Counted from the stretch's first letter, positions 1 to 8,536 are shown. The stretch is DNA of 64,000 bases from Streptoverticillium olivoreticuli subsp. olivoreticuli (GCF_003391135.1 NZ_CP031455.1:6060001-6124000); one strand, 5' to 3'. A program made the numbers and translations. Notes: a model not told the origin generated them from the letters alone.

Positions 1-320
1 CACTCGCCGCCCTGCAACTCGGTCTCGCCGCATTCGCCGCCCAACAAGCCGGCAGTGCGGCCCGGGCGGCAGCCCGTACGGCCTCCCAGGACGACCCGAG
101 GACCACCCCGGCCGCCGCGGGCCGCGCGGCGCTCAGCGGGTGGCTGCGGACCGACGGCGCGCCCGACGCGCCCCCCTGCGAGGGGGCCGGGGAGACCACC
201 GCCACCGTGACCGTCAGGATCCCGGCCGTCCTGCCGCTCCTGGGCGACCGTGCCGTCACCCGCCGGGCCACCATGCGCTGCCCAACCGAACCGCTGCCCC
301 TGCCGAGGAGTGCGCCATGA
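1..320 (+). CDS. TadE-like pilus assembly protein (3' part only)
   Basis: Only the last 105 or so codons are in the window, read from position 3 to a TGA at 318-320. The visible part has an alanine-rich stretch (AARAAARTA) followed by a beta-type segment (TATVTVRIPAVLPLL) and ends with a Pro-rich tail. That pattern is typical of the C-terminal half of TadE/TadG-like proteins, which are membrane-anchored minor pseudopilin-like components of Tad pili. The N-terminal membrane helix that would confirm the family lies outside the window. Its stop overlaps the start of the next gene as ATGA, so the two are translationally coupled. Confidence 0.6.
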   Translation, partial: LAALQLGLAAFAAQQAGSAARAAARTASQDDPRTTPAAAGRAALSGWLRTDGAPDAPPCEGAGETTATVTVRIPAVLPLLGDRAVTRRATMRCPTEPLPLPRSAP

Positions 321-1660
321 GCCTGCGGGCGCGGATCGCCGCACCGGAAGCACCCACGGACGGGCGGGAGTCGAGCCATCTCGTCCCCGTCTACCGCGCG
401 AAGCTGCTGGAGGAGATCGACCTCGCCGAGATGTCCGCGCTCGCCGCCGCCGAGCGCCGCACCCGGCTGGAGCGGGTCCTCGGCCACATCATCAGCCGGG
501 AGGGCCCGGTCCTCTCCACCTCCGAGCGCGACCGGCTCATCCGCCGCGTCGTCGACGAGGCGCTCGGGCTCGGTGTCCTCGAACCGCTCCTGGAGGACCC
601 CTCGGTCACCGAGATCATGGTGAACGGACCCGACCAGATCTTCGTGGAACGCGCCGGCCGAGTGGAGCTCGTACCCGTGCGGTTCGCGTCCAACGAACAG
701 CTGATGCAGACCATCGAACGCATCGTCTCCACCGTCAACCGGCGGGTGGACGAGTCGAATCCGATGGTCGACGCCCGGCTGCCCAGCGGCGAGCGCGTCA
801 ACGTCATCATCCCGCCGCTCGCGCTGAACGGCGCGACGCTGACCATCCGCCGCTTCCCCCGCGCGTACACCCTGCCGGAGCTCATCGGCATGGGGACGCT
901 CGACGAGCGGATGCTGGTGCTGCTCTCCGCGCTCGTCCGGGCGAAGTTCAACGTCGTCGTCTCCGGCCCGACCGGCTCCGGCAAGACCACCCTGCTGAAC
1001 GCGCTCTCCGGGCTCATCCCGGAGGGCGAGCGCATCATCACCGTCGAGGACGCCGCCGAGCTCCAGCTCCAGCAGGCGCACGTCATCCGGCTGGAGTCCC
1101 GGCCGCCCAACGTCGAGGGCAAGGGCCGCATCACCATCCGCGACCTCGTCCGCAACTCCCTGCGGATGCGCCCGGACCGCATCATCGTCGGCGAGGTCCG
1201 CGGCGGCGAGACGCTCGACATGCTCCAGGCCATGTCCACCGGCCACGACGGCTCGCTCGCCACCGTGCACGCCAACAGCGCGGAGGACGCCCTGATGCGC
1301 CTGCAGACGCTCGCGTCGATGTCCGAGGTGAAGATCCCGTACGAGGCGCTGCGCGACCAGATCAACAGCGCCGTCGACTGCATCGTCCAGCTCACCCGGC
1401 ACGCCGACGGCTCACGGCGCGTCGTCGAGATCGCCCTCCTCGACTCGCACGGCCGGGAGGACTACCGGCTGGCCACCGTCTGCCGCTTCGACGCCCGGCC
1501 GATGGACTCGGACCGCATCGTGCGCGGGCAGTTCACGTGCTTCCCCGTCCCCGAGCGCGTCGCCGAACGGCTGCGGATGGCCGACGAGGCCGTGCCCGCG
1601 GCGTTCGGCGTCGCCGCGTTCCCCACCGAGCTCACCGTCCGAGAGGCGAGGCAGAGGTAG
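317..1660 (+). CDS. tadA: TadA/CpaF-family pilus assembly ATPase
   Basis: Secretion ATPase of the type II/IV superfamily that would power assembly of a Flp (Tad) pilus at the inner face of the membrane. The 447-residue product has an N-terminal domain (about residues 25-200), Walker A GPTGSGKT at 217-224, an Asp/Glu box just after it (ITVEDAAELQ), Walker B region RIIVGEVRGGE near 287-297 and the His box TGHDGSLATVHA near 310-321. The ATG at 317 overlaps the upstream stop and is preceded by a GAGGAG-like site; a longer reading from 140 would run through the TadE-like gene. tadB follows six bases later, so this is the head of a tadABC operon. Confidence 0.95.
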   Translation: MSLRARIAAPEAPTDGRESSHLVPVYRAKLLEEIDLAEMSALAAAERRTRLERVLGHIISREGPVLSTSERDRLIRRVVDEALGLGVLEPLLEDPSVTEIMVNGPDQIFVERAGRVELVPVRFASNEQLMQTIERIVSTVNRRVDESNPMVDARLPSGERVNVIIPPLALNGATLTIRRFPRAYTLPELIGMGTLDERMLVLLSALVRAKFNVVVSGPTGSGKTTLLNALSGLIPEGERIITVEDAAELQLQQAHVIRLESRPPNVEGKGRITIRDLVRNSLRMRPDRIIVGEVRGGETLDMLQAMSTGHDGSLATVHANSAEDALMRLQTLASMSEVKIPYEALRDQINSAVDCIVQLTRHADGSRRVVEIALLDSHGREDYRLATVCRFDARPMDSDRIVRGQFTCFPVPERVAERLRMADEAVPAAFGVAAFPTELTVREARQR

Positions 1661-1666
1661 CCGCCC

Positions 1667-2605
1667 ATGAACGCTCTTGTACTGCTGACCGCGGGGGCCA
1701 CCCTGCTGTGCTGCGCGCTGGGCACCGCAGGCGTGCTGGTGTACGCGGCCGGGAAGGCACAGCGGCAGTCACTGGTGGAGCGGCTCTCCGACGCCCCGGC
1801 CCTGCCGCCCGCGGGGCGCGCGCGGCACTTCCGGGGACTCGACCGGCGGCTGCGCGCCACGCGGGCCGGGCGGCGCCTGGAGAGGCGGCTCGCGTCGACG
1901 GGACTGGACGTCACACCGGGCGAGTTCACCGTCTGCGCGGTCGCCGGGGCGGCCGGGTTGTGGCTCGTCGCGGCCTCCGTCCTCGCGCCCTTCTTCGGGC
2001 CGCCGGCCGCCCTGGCCGCCCTGTGGTCCGCGTCCGCCTTCCTCGGCCTGCAACGCCGCAAGCGCATCGAGCGGTTCATCAACCAGCTGCCCGAGCTCTC
2101 CCGCATCCTCGCCAACGCCACCCAGGCCGGACTCGCCCTCCGTACCGCCCTCGGCATGGCCGCCGACGAGATGGAGGCACCGGCGGGCGAGGAGCTCGCC
2201 AAGGTCGCCGACAAGCTGGCGATCGGACACTCGGTCGACGACGCCCTCGGAGAGCTCGCCGAACGGCTGCCCTCACGCGAACTCGTCGTCCTGGTGACGA
2301 CCTTGGTGCTGTCGAACAGGGCGGGCGGCACGGTCGTCACGTCCCTGCGCAACCTCACCAAGACGCTGGAGGAGCGGAAGGAGACCCGCCGGGAGGTGCG
2401 CACCCAGCTGTCCCAGGTGACCGTCACGGCCTATGTCGTCCCCCTGATGGGCATCGGCACCCTGCTGCTGATGGACCGCATCGCCCCCGGGTCGATCGAC
2501 CGCATGACGTCCACCTTCCTCGGCCAGGCGGCCGTCGTCGCCGCGTTCTGCCTCTACGGGCTCGGCTTCCTCGCGATCCGCCGCCTGTCCAGGATCGACG
2601 TCTGA
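1667..2605 (+). CDS. tadB: TadB-like type II secretion F-domain protein
   Basis: Integral membrane platform protein of the Tad pilus, paired with TadC. The 312-residue product has hydrophobic segments near the N-terminus, near residues 85-125 and two at the C-terminus (VVPLMGIGTLLLM and AAVVAAFCLYGLGFLA), with a soluble GspF/T2SSF domain between them containing the helix NQLPELSRILANATQAGLALRTAL. This layout is standard for TadB. It starts six bases after the ATPase gene and ends just before tadC. Confidence 0.9.
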   Translation: MNALVLLTAGATLLCCALGTAGVLVYAAGKAQRQSLVERLSDAPALPPAGRARHFRGLDRRLRATRAGRRLERRLASTGLDVTPGEFTVCAVAGAAGLWLVAASVLAPFFGPPAALAALWSASAFLGLQRRKRIERFINQLPELSRILANATQAGLALRTALGMAADEMEAPAGEELAKVADKLAIGHSVDDALGELAERLPSRELVVLVTTLVLSNRAGGTVVTSLRNLTKTLEERKETRREVRTQLSQVTVTAYVVPLMGIGTLLLMDRIAPGSIDRMTSTFLGQAAVVAAFCLYGLGFLAIRRLSRIDV

Positions 2606-2615
2606 GGGGGTGGGC

Positions 2616-3503
2616 ATGGGCTTTCTGCTGGGGCTGCTGGCCGCGCTGTCCGCCGCGGGCGCCTGCGCGGGCATCGCGCTCTACCGCAGCGAGGTGAAGC
2701 TGCCGACGGACCTGGTCCTGGCCCTGGAGGTCGGCTCGACCAGGACCACGGCCGTGGGCTCGGCCGTCGACCGGCTCGGCATGCGGTACGCGCCGCTCGT
2801 GCTGCGCCTGATGGGCGAGAAACGGGTCGCCAGGGTGCGCGGCCGGATCGACCGCGCGGGCAACCCCGGCGGCCTCACGGTCGACCGCTACGCCGCCCGC
2901 CGCGCCGTCTACGGTTTCCTGGGCTTCGGCGGCGCCCTCGTCATGCTCCTCGACGGGCGGCTGGTCGTCGCCCTGCTGCTGGTCGCCTTCGGGCTCTTCT
3001 GGATCGAGGTCGGCATCTGGGCCGCCGTACGCGAACGCAAGGACGCCATCGACCGCACGCTGCCGGACTTCCTGGACGTCCTCGCCGTGGTCGTGAGCGC
3101 GGGGCTGAGCTTCCGGCAGGCGCTCGACCGGGTGGCGGAGAAGTACGAGGGGCCGTGGGCCGACGAACTCCGCATCACCCTGCGCCAGCTGGACATGGGC
3201 GTCAGCAGGCGACAGGCGTTCGAGGAACTGCGCGTCCGCAACGACTCCGAACAGGTGGCGCAGTTCGTCACGGCCCTGCAGCAGGGCGAGGAGCTCGGCG
3301 CGCCCATCGTGGACACGCTGATCGCCATCGCCGACGACATGCGCCGCACGGACGCCCAGCGGGCCCGCCGCCGCGCGGCCCGCGCCGTGCCCAAGGCCAC
3401 GGTCGTGATCACCACCTGCATGGTGCCGGGCACGATGATCCTGATGGTGGCGGGATTCTTCCTGGGATCGGGGACGAACTTCGGGACGATCATGGGGCGT
3501 TGA
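2616..3503 (+). CDS. tadC: TadC-like type II secretion F-domain protein
   Basis: Second membrane platform protein of the pilus machine. The 295-residue product shows an N-terminal membrane helix, a central hydrophobic pair (FLGFGGALVMLL, VVALLLVAFGLFWIEVGIW), a T2SSF domain beginning at LPDFLDVLAVVVSAGLSFRQAL and a C-terminal helix (VVITTCMVPGTMILMVAGFFLG). The ATG at 2616 is preferred because GAGGGGG lies at a proper distance; a GTG two codons upstream overlaps that site. It is the last gene of the tadABC run before a 215-base gap that precedes the pilin. Confidence 0.9.
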   Translation: MGFLLGLLAALSAAGACAGIALYRSEVKLPTDLVLALEVGSTRTTAVGSAVDRLGMRYAPLVLRLMGEKRVARVRGRIDRAGNPGGLTVDRYAARRAVYGFLGFGGALVMLLDGRLVVALLLVAFGLFWIEVGIWAAVRERKDAIDRTLPDFLDVLAVVVSAGLSFRQALDRVAEKYEGPWADELRITLRQLDMGVSRRQAFEELRVRNDSEQVAQFVTALQQGEELGAPIVDTLIAIADDMRRTDAQRARRRAARAVPKATVVITTCMVPGTMILMVAGFFLGSGTNFGTIMGR

Positions 3504-3643
3504 GCCCGAGTAGGGGGTGAGGCGTGTGGGGCGAGCGGGTTCCGTGAGGCATATCTGTTCGGTGGTGTCCCAACTCCCGTTCAAGGGAAGGGAATGGTGC
3601 CGGACGCACTGTTCCGCAAGTGCCGTTCCGGCGTACTTTTCAT

Positions 3644-3659
3644 GTGTCGTGAGCGACAC
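3644..3659. promoter_or_regulatory. Perfect dyad upstream of the pilin gene
   Basis: GTGTCG-TGAG-CGACAC forms a perfect 6-bp inverted repeat 60 bases before the pilin start, inside the 215-base gap after tadC. It could be an operator or an mRNA stem. No T-tract follows, so it is not a classic terminator. Confidence 0.35.
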
Positions 3660-3718
3660 CACGCACCACACCCGGATTCCGTACCGCACGGGGGTTGTCG
3701 TCGATGGAGGGGAACAGC

Positions 3719-3943
3719 ATGGAGACGTCGCGCGAGCACATCCCGGGAAACGACCGCTCCCCGGGGAGAGACCCCGGGGAGCGCCGCCGTTCATTCCGGT
3801 GCGACCGGGGGCAGACCGCGATCGAGTACCTGGGCATCATCGCCGTGGTCGTGGCGATCGTCCTGGTGCTGACCCGGACGGACTTCGGCAGCGCGATCGC
3901 CAGCGCCATCTCCGACAAGATCTCCCAGGTCACGAGCGGCTGA
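3719..3943 (+). CDS. flp: Flp-type prepilin (major pilin subunit)
   Basis: A 74-residue protein with a hydrophilic Arg-rich leader (about 30 residues), a prepilin cleavage motif G/QTAIEYLG with the invariant Glu-Tyr, then one hydrophobic helix (IIAVVVAIVLVLT) and a short tail. This is the signature of Flp pilins, cut after the Gly by a TadV/A24 peptidase such as the one encoded at 7745. The ATG at 3719 is chosen because GGAGGGG ends seven bases upstream; an earlier in-frame start at 3695 lacks a site. Its stop overlaps the apparent CTG start of the next gene. Confidence 0.92.
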   Translation: METSREHIPGNDRSPGRDPGERRRSFRCDRGQTAIEYLGIIAVVVAIVLVLTRTDFGSAIASAISDKISQVTSG

Positions 3944-4557
3944 CCCGCGCCGCCGCCCTTCGCGCGCGGGGCGACAGGGGACAGGCGTTCCCGATCTACG
4001 TCACGGCCGTCGCCGGACTGCTCTTCCTCGCGCTGGCGTTCTTCGCCGTGGGCCAGGCGGGAGCGAACAAGAACGGCGCGCAGACGGCCGCGGACGCCGC
4101 CGCCCTCGCCGCGGCCCAGAGCTACCGGGATCAGCTGCGTACGGGGCTGCTGACGGCCCTGGGGGCCGGAACCGGCTGGGCGGACTGGCTCGACGGGCGC
4201 ACGGGCGACCCGGAGGCCGCCTGCGGCGAGGCCGGGACGTACGCCCGCAGCAACGGCGCCGAAGTCGTCGGCGGGTGCGGGACGTCCGCCCCGGGGACGC
4301 TCCCGGTCGCCTTCACCGTCACCGTCCGCTCCTCGGCGGCCGTCGGCCGCTCGGTTGTCCCCGGCACCGAGGACGTCCACGCGACGGCCACGGCCCGCGC
4401 GGTCGTGGAACCGCGCTGCGCGGGAAGGTCCCCCGAGAGCCGGAAGCCACCCCTCGACATCGTGTGCGACGGGCGGGTGGTGACGATCGACCCGACGCGC
4501 CCCGACGACCTCGCGAGAGCGCTCGGAGCGCTCTTCTCCGTACGCCTCGCCGACTGA
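3940..4557 (+). CDS. TadG-like pilus assembly protein, apparent CTG start
   Basis: About 205 residues. The N-terminus (RGDRGQAFPIYVTAVAGLL) is a TadG-like membrane anchor with the GQAF-P-Y motif, followed by the family hallmark QTAADAAALAAAQ and a secreted beta-rich region with Cys residues. It is probably a minor structural component of the Tad pilus. No in-frame ATG, GTG or TTG precedes the anchor within the pilin gene. The codon at the expected place is CTG at 3940-3942, which overlaps the pilin TGA as CTGA, just as ATGA overlaps work elsewhere in this locus. The start is inference; the frame and family are clear. Confidence 0.75.
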   Translation: MTRAAALRARGDRGQAFPIYVTAVAGLLFLALAFFAVGQAGANKNGAQTAADAAALAAAQSYRDQLRTGLLTALGAGTGWADWLDGRTGDPEAACGEAGTYARSNGAEVVGGCGTSAPGTLPVAFTVTVRSSAAVGRSVVPGTEDVHATATARAVVEPRCAGRSPESRKPPLDIVCDGRVVTIDPTRPDDLARALGALFSVRLAD

Positions 4558-4602
4558 AGCGACCCTCCCGGCGGTTTACGTTCCCCGAAAGGACGCGTCC
4601 TC

Positions 4603-5181
4603 ATGAGCATGCGGCACAGCACGAAGTCCCGTAGCCGCGCGGCGGCGGTGGCGGCCGTGTCCCTCCTGGCCCTCGCCGTGTCCGGCTGCGGCGGCGACAG
4701 TGGCGGGAAGGACGCGGACGCGGCATCGGCCAAGAAGTCGGCCGGCCCTCCGGGCAGCGCGAAGAACGCCCCCTCCGGCAAGCCCGGTGAAGTCATAGGC
4801 GAGATGAAGGGACCTGACGGCGTCGTCATCGCCGTCAATTCCGCGGTACGGGACAGCGGCGGTTTCGTCACCGTCAGCGGCACGCTGACGAACGGCGGGA
4901 GCAAACCGTTCAACGCCATCCACTGGCTGTCGAAGGAGACGGACATGAAGTCCCGCTCCTCCATCTCCGGCGCCTCGCTCGTCGACGGGTCGAGCAAGAA
5001 GCGCTATCTGGTGCTGCGCGACACGGACGGCGAGTGCCTGTGCAGCACGGGCCTGACCAACATCAAGCCGCAGGAGAGCAGGCCCGTATTCGCGCAGTTC
5101 CCCGCGCCGCCCGAGAACGTCACGGACGTCGACTTCCAGGTGCCGACCATGCCGTCCGTCCGCGTGCGGATCTCGGGGTGA
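4603..5181 (+). CDS. Secreted lipoprotein, function unknown
   Basis: 192 residues with a basic N-terminus, a hydrophobic core and a clear lipobox (LAVSGC), so it should be lipid-anchored on the outer face of the membrane. The mature part begins with a Gly/Lys/Ser-rich linker and continues with a beta-rich domain (VIAVNSAVRDSGGFVTVSG) and a CLCS motif near residue 146. A second ATG two codons in (4609) is an equally possible start; GAAAGGA lies upstream. It overlaps the next gene by GTGA and is therefore part of the same operon, probably an accessory of the pilus or its wall passage. Confidence 0.75.
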   Translation: MSMRHSTKSRSRAAAVAAVSLLALAVSGCGGDSGGKDADAASAKKSAGPPGSAKNAPSGKPGEVIGEMKGPDGVVIAVNSAVRDSGGFVTVSGTLTNGGSKPFNAIHWLSKETDMKSRSSISGASLVDGSSKKRYLVLRDTDGECLCSTGLTNIKPQESRPVFAQFPAPPENVTDVDFQVPTMPSVRVRISG

Positions 5182-5792
5182 GCCGGATCGGCTGGGGACC
5201 GGCCGTCGCCGTGGCCCTGTCCACCGCCCTGCTGGTCACCGCCCCGGCCCCCGCCCCCGCCCGCGCGCAGAGCGGGCCCGGCAGCCAGGCCGAAACCAGA
5301 CCGCCGGTGAAGATCGACGGTTCCGCCCACGGCCTGCGCATGCGCCCCGGCGCGAAGCTCGCGCCCGGCCGGGTCCTGGACATCAAGTCCGTCGTCGAGA
5401 CGGGCGACGGCGGCGAACGGCGCGAGGACACCAACGTCGACGTCACCTTCGCCCTCCAGGCGGAGGTGCTCTTCGACAAGGACAGCGCGACGCTCGGCGG
5501 GGAGGCGGACAAACGGATCCGGACGATCGCGGACGAGGTCAGGAAGCGGCACGCGACCACGCTCCGCGTCTTCGGGTTCACGGACAACCTGGGTTCCGCG
5601 GAGCACGGGGTGGAGCTGTCGAAGCAGCGGGCGAACGCGGTGCAGCGCCAACTGGCGCTGGATGTCGGGTCGTCGGGCGTCACGTACCAGATACGGGGCT
5701 ACGGCGAGGACTACCCGATCGCGGACAACTCCTCGGAGGAGGGCCGCCGCCGCAACCGCCGAGTGGAGGTGAGCTTCCCCGCACGCGGCTAG
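5178..5792 (+). CDS. Secreted OmpA-family peptidoglycan-binding protein
   Basis: 204 residues. A signal peptide (ALSTALLVTAPAPAPARA) is followed by a linker and a C-terminal OmpA-like domain beginning at VLFDKDSATL. It contains the core motif FTDNLGSAEHGVELSKQRANAV and the terminal NRRVEVSF. Such domains bind peptidoglycan, which fits anchoring a pilus in a thick Gram-positive wall. The GTG start overlaps the upstream lipoprotein stop (GTGA), so both are co-translated. The start is placed there because the signal peptide follows directly. Confidence 0.88.
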   Translation: MSRIGWGPAVAVALSTALLVTAPAPAPARAQSGPGSQAETRPPVKIDGSAHGLRMRPGAKLAPGRVLDIKSVVETGDGGERREDTNVDVTFALQAEVLFDKDSATLGGEADKRIRTIADEVRKRHATTLRVFGFTDNLGSAEHGVELSKQRANAVQRQLALDVGSSGVTYQIRGYGEDYPIADNSSEEGRRRNRRVEVSFPARG

Positions 5793-5797
5793 TGGGT

Positions 5798-5930
5798 GCG
5801 CAATTTCAGCCCGTCCGGCGATTGAGGACAGCGCGCGGAGCGTGCTTCGGGGTCTGGGGCGGAGCCCCAGTTCGGGAAGGGGCGGGTAGGGGACAAAGCC
5901 CGCCGCAGGCGCCTCGCGTACAGCACCCAC
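5798..5930. repeat. Dispersed GC-rich intergenic repeat, copy 1
   Basis: Begins with the core CAGCCCGTCCGGCGATTGAG and continues with an inner stem (GGGGCGGAGCCCC) and CCCGCCGCAGGCG. Its reverse complement matches the segment at 25098-25225 over most of its length. It lies just after the OmpA-type gene and may act as a terminator. Confidence 0.7.
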
Positions 5931-5981
5931 CACGCGGCAGGATAAGTCCCGGGAAGCCAGAACGTGTTAGGGAGGCGGAAG

Positions 5982-7238
5982 ATGCGCCGGGGGAGAGCGA
6001 GAGGCGGACTCATCGGGGCGGCAGCCCTGAGCATGCTGGTCGCCGCCGCCGCGAAGACGGAAGCGACAGGGGAGGGCACCGCCCCCGTCACCTCGTACAG
6101 GATGGCCCCGGACGCGCAGGAGCTGAACGGCTCCGAGACCACCGCCGACGCCCCCTTGCTGAAGCCGGGCGCGCACACCTACAAGGACCGCGTCGAGCCC
6201 GGCCGGCGCAAGCACTACGCCGTGCAACTGGACGCGGAGTCCAGCGCGTACGTCTCGGCCGTGGCCGTGCCCCGGCCCGGCAGCTCGATGGGGGCGCGGG
6301 ACGGGATTTCGGTGTCCCTGGAGGCCATGGACGGCACACAGTGCGGCGTGGGCCGCCACCGCACGTTCCTCTCGGCCGGTGGCGCCTATCCGGTCGCCGA
6401 CTACGCGGAGCGGGTCGCGGGCGCGGGCGGTGCGTGCAGGGCGGCGGGGACGTACCGCCTCGTCGTGGAGCGCGGCGACGCGGCGGGCGGCGACCCGGCC
6501 GCCGTGCCGGTCGAGCTGAAGTACGTGAGCGTGCCCGCGAATTCGGCGTCCGCGAGCGATCCGGCCGGGGACCGGACGGCGCGGGCCGCGCCAGGGCAGG
6601 GAGGTGGTGGAGTGGGCGTCCAGGGCGGTGGCGTCCAGGGAGGTTCCGGGTTCAACGATGCCGCGGAGATCCGCCCCGGCGTCTGGAAGGACGAACTCCG
6701 GCCCGGGGAGACCCACTTCTACCGCGTCCCCGTCGGCGCCGGCGAGCAGCTCGCGGCGGAGGCCCGGTTCGGGAGCGCCCCGGACGCCGCGGGCCCGCCG
6801 TATGTGATCACCGGGGTGCGGATGGGGCTGAGCAACGCGGCCCGCGGCTACGTCATGAACAAGACCGGCGGCTATCAGGGCAGGCCCGCCACCCTCTCGC
6901 TGACCACGCCCGCCGCGGCGGGCGACAGTGGCGGCGCGGGCGGGGACGCCGCCCGGGGCATGCGCCTCGCGGGCTGGTACTACCTCCAGGTCAGTCTGAA
7001 CCCCAAGGTGGGCCAGGGGAAGCCGGACCGGGTGCCCGTCACGCTCACCGTGGACGTCGGCGCGGCCCGGAAGGAGGCGCGGCAGCCCGGAGGGAGCACG
7101 CGCCCGATGGCGGCGGTCGCCGTGCGGCACCGGGACGGACGGCTGCGGGCCGTCGGCTACGCGGGCGTCACCACCGGGTCGCTGCTGCTCCTCGGCCTCG
7201 GCGGGTGGACGCTGGCGGCCCGGCGCGGCGAGGAGTGA
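5982..7238 (+). CDS. Secreted, C-terminally anchored protein of unknown function
   Basis: 418 residues with an Arg-rich signal sequence, two related beta-type segments (each with a pattern like PGxHxYKDRVEPGRRKHYAV and PGVWKDELRPGETHFYRVPV), a Gly-rich linker near residues 200-225 and one C-terminal membrane helix (GVTTGSLLLLGLGGWTLA) followed by a basic stop-transfer tail. The two segments look like pre-peptidase C-terminal-like beta domains; this is inference. The ATG at 5982 has AGGGAGG ahead of it, whereas an upstream GTG overlaps that site. Position downstream of the pilus genes suggests a surface role. Confidence 0.65.
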   Translation: MRRGRARGGLIGAAALSMLVAAAAKTEATGEGTAPVTSYRMAPDAQELNGSETTADAPLLKPGAHTYKDRVEPGRRKHYAVQLDAESSAYVSAVAVPRPGSSMGARDGISVSLEAMDGTQCGVGRHRTFLSAGGAYPVADYAERVAGAGGACRAAGTYRLVVERGDAAGGDPAAVPVELKYVSVPANSASASDPAGDRTARAAPGQGGGGVGVQGGGVQGGSGFNDAAEIRPGVWKDELRPGETHFYRVPVGAGEQLAAEARFGSAPDAAGPPYVITGVRMGLSNAARGYVMNKTGGYQGRPATLSLTTPAAAGDSGGAGGDAARGMRLAGWYYLQVSLNPKVGQGKPDRVPVTLTVDVGAARKEARQPGGSTRPMAAVAVRHRDGRLRAVGYAGVTTGSLLLLGLGGWTLAARRGEE

Positions 7239-7247
7239 GGACGCCGT

Positions 7248-7643
7248 TCAGGGAAGGATCTCGACGCGCACCCCGGGCCGCAGGCCCCAGAGCCGCATGG
7301 CCCCCGCCGGCGCCTCCAGCACATGGCGCGAGCGGACGCGCGGCGCCCCCAGGCGCCAGGGACGCATGGTGCGTACGGCCAGGACGGTCAAGTTCCGGTC
7401 CAGATAGGCCACGTCGATGGGGAAGCGCATCCGGAAGGTGTGGACCGACGACGCCGGGGTGAGGAGCAGCGCGCCCTCGAAGAAGTCACGGCCGAGGAGA
7501 CCGCGGGTGCGGGCGCGGTAGGACGCGGCGACCTCCAGGGGGATCACGAGGCCGGCGTCGTGGCCGGTGCCCTCTTCCGTGCCGGGCGCGCCGTCCCCGT
7601 GCGGGACGCGGAGCCTTGCGGTGCCGTCGTGCCGACGCGGCAT
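7248..7643 (-). CDS. DUF192 family protein
   Basis: 131 residues. The middle and end carry the DUF192 pattern: RTRGLLGRDFF, TFRMRFPIDVAYLD and a C-terminal GAMRLWGLRPGVRVEI. The biochemical function of the family is not known. The start at 7643 is selected because AAGGGA lies seven bases upstream; longer readings to 7703 have no site. In this locus it lies convergent to the anchored protein and divergent from the prepilin peptidase. Confidence 0.85.
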   Translation of the reverse strand: MPRRHDGTARLRVPHGDGAPGTEEGTGHDAGLVIPLEVAASYRARTRGLLGRDFFEGALLLTPASSVHTFRMRFPIDVAYLDRNLTVLAVRTMRPWRLGAPRVRSRHVLEAPAGAMRLWGLRPGVRVEILP

Positions 7644-7744
7644 GAGAGGTCCCTTCGGCCGTGGCCCGTGCGGTGCGCGGTGCCCCGCGGGCACTTTATC
7701 CACAGGCTCCGACGGGGATCGGCGGTTCTGCGTAACCTCGGTTC

Positions 7745-8470
7745 ATGGACGCGTTGTTGATCGTTCTCGCCGCCCTGTACGGGGCCGTCGCAGGGGTGTC
7801 GCTGCCCCGGGCGCGCTATCGGCTGAGCGTGGAGCCGGAGGAGCCGTGGCGGTCGGTGGGCTCGTGCGGGCACGCGCTCGCGGGCTGGCTGGGGCGGGGC
7901 CGGTGCGGGGAGTGCGGTGAGCGGTACGCGCCGGGCGCGCCGTGGTGGGCCGCGGCGACCGCCCTGGTGTGCGCGGGGCTCGCCGCGGTGGTCGGGGCGC
8001 GGCCCGAGCTCGCGGTGTGGCTGCTGGCGGCGCCGGTGGCGGTGCTGCTCGCGGCGGTCGACCGGTCGGTGCGGCGGCTGCCGGACGTGCTGACGCTGCC
8101 CCTGGCGGCGGGCGTCGCGGCGCTGCTGGGCCTCGCGGCCCTCATACCCGGGTCGGCGGGGTCCTGGCCGGGCGCGCTGCTGGGCGGGCCGGTGCTGGGC
8201 GGCTGCTATCTCGCGCTGTTCCTGATCCACCCGAGCGGCATGGGTTTCGGCGACGTGAAGCTGGCGGTCGGCCTGGGCTGCGCCCTGGGGTGGTACGGCT
8301 GGCAGGTCCTCTTCCTGGGGGCCTTCGCGGGCCTGCTGCTGGGCTCGCTCTACGGCACGACGCTGCTCATGACCCGCCGGGCGGCCCGCGGCACGGCCCT
8401 GGCGCTCGGGCCCTTCATGCTCGCGGGCGCGTGGCTGGGCCTCCTGCTGGGAGGTGCCACAGGGGCGTGA
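7745..8470 (+). CDS. A24-family prepilin peptidase (TadV/PilD-like)
   Basis: 241 residues, almost wholly hydrophobic with about seven membrane segments. The two catalytic Asp of A24 aspartic peptidases are visible: one in LAAVDRSVRRLPD and one in MGFGDVKLA (the GxGDxK motif). A small Cys-containing loop (CGHA...CGECGERY) precedes the second helix, as in bacterial type IV prepilin peptidases. It should cut the Flp prepilin and perhaps other TadE/G-like proteins. It sits downstream of the pilus operon, separated by the anchored protein and the DUF192 gene. Confidence 0.92.
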   Translation: MDALLIVLAALYGAVAGVSLPRARYRLSVEPEEPWRSVGSCGHALAGWLGRGRCGECGERYAPGAPWWAAATALVCAGLAAVVGARPELAVWLLAAPVAVLLAAVDRSVRRLPDVLTLPLAAGVAALLGLAALIPGSAGSWPGALLGGPVLGGCYLALFLIHPSGMGFGDVKLAVGLGCALGWYGWQVLFLGAFAGLLLGSLYGTTLLMTRRAARGTALALGPFMLAGAWLGLLLGGATGA

Positions 8471-8499
8471 GCGGGGGATGCGCACCGAGGGCCAAGGTA

Positions 8500-8517
8500 T
8501 TGGACCGCGTGATCCAA
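8500..8517. promoter_or_regulatory. Operator-like dyad ahead of the tetR gene
   Basis: TTGGACCGCGTGATCCAA has 5-bp perfect arms (TTGGA/TCCAA) and partial symmetry inside. It lies 20 bases before the TetR start and is followed by AAC. A closely similar sequence lies ahead of the exporter gene at 9182. Confidence 0.7.
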
Positions 8518-8536
8518 AACAGGTACGGTTCGAGGC

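Noticed and set aside
250..2697. Very long open frames running across the tad genes and on their opposite strand
   Set aside because: They are shadows in GC-rich DNA: Arg/Ala/Pro-rich, without domains, and they conflict with the well-supported tadABC genes.
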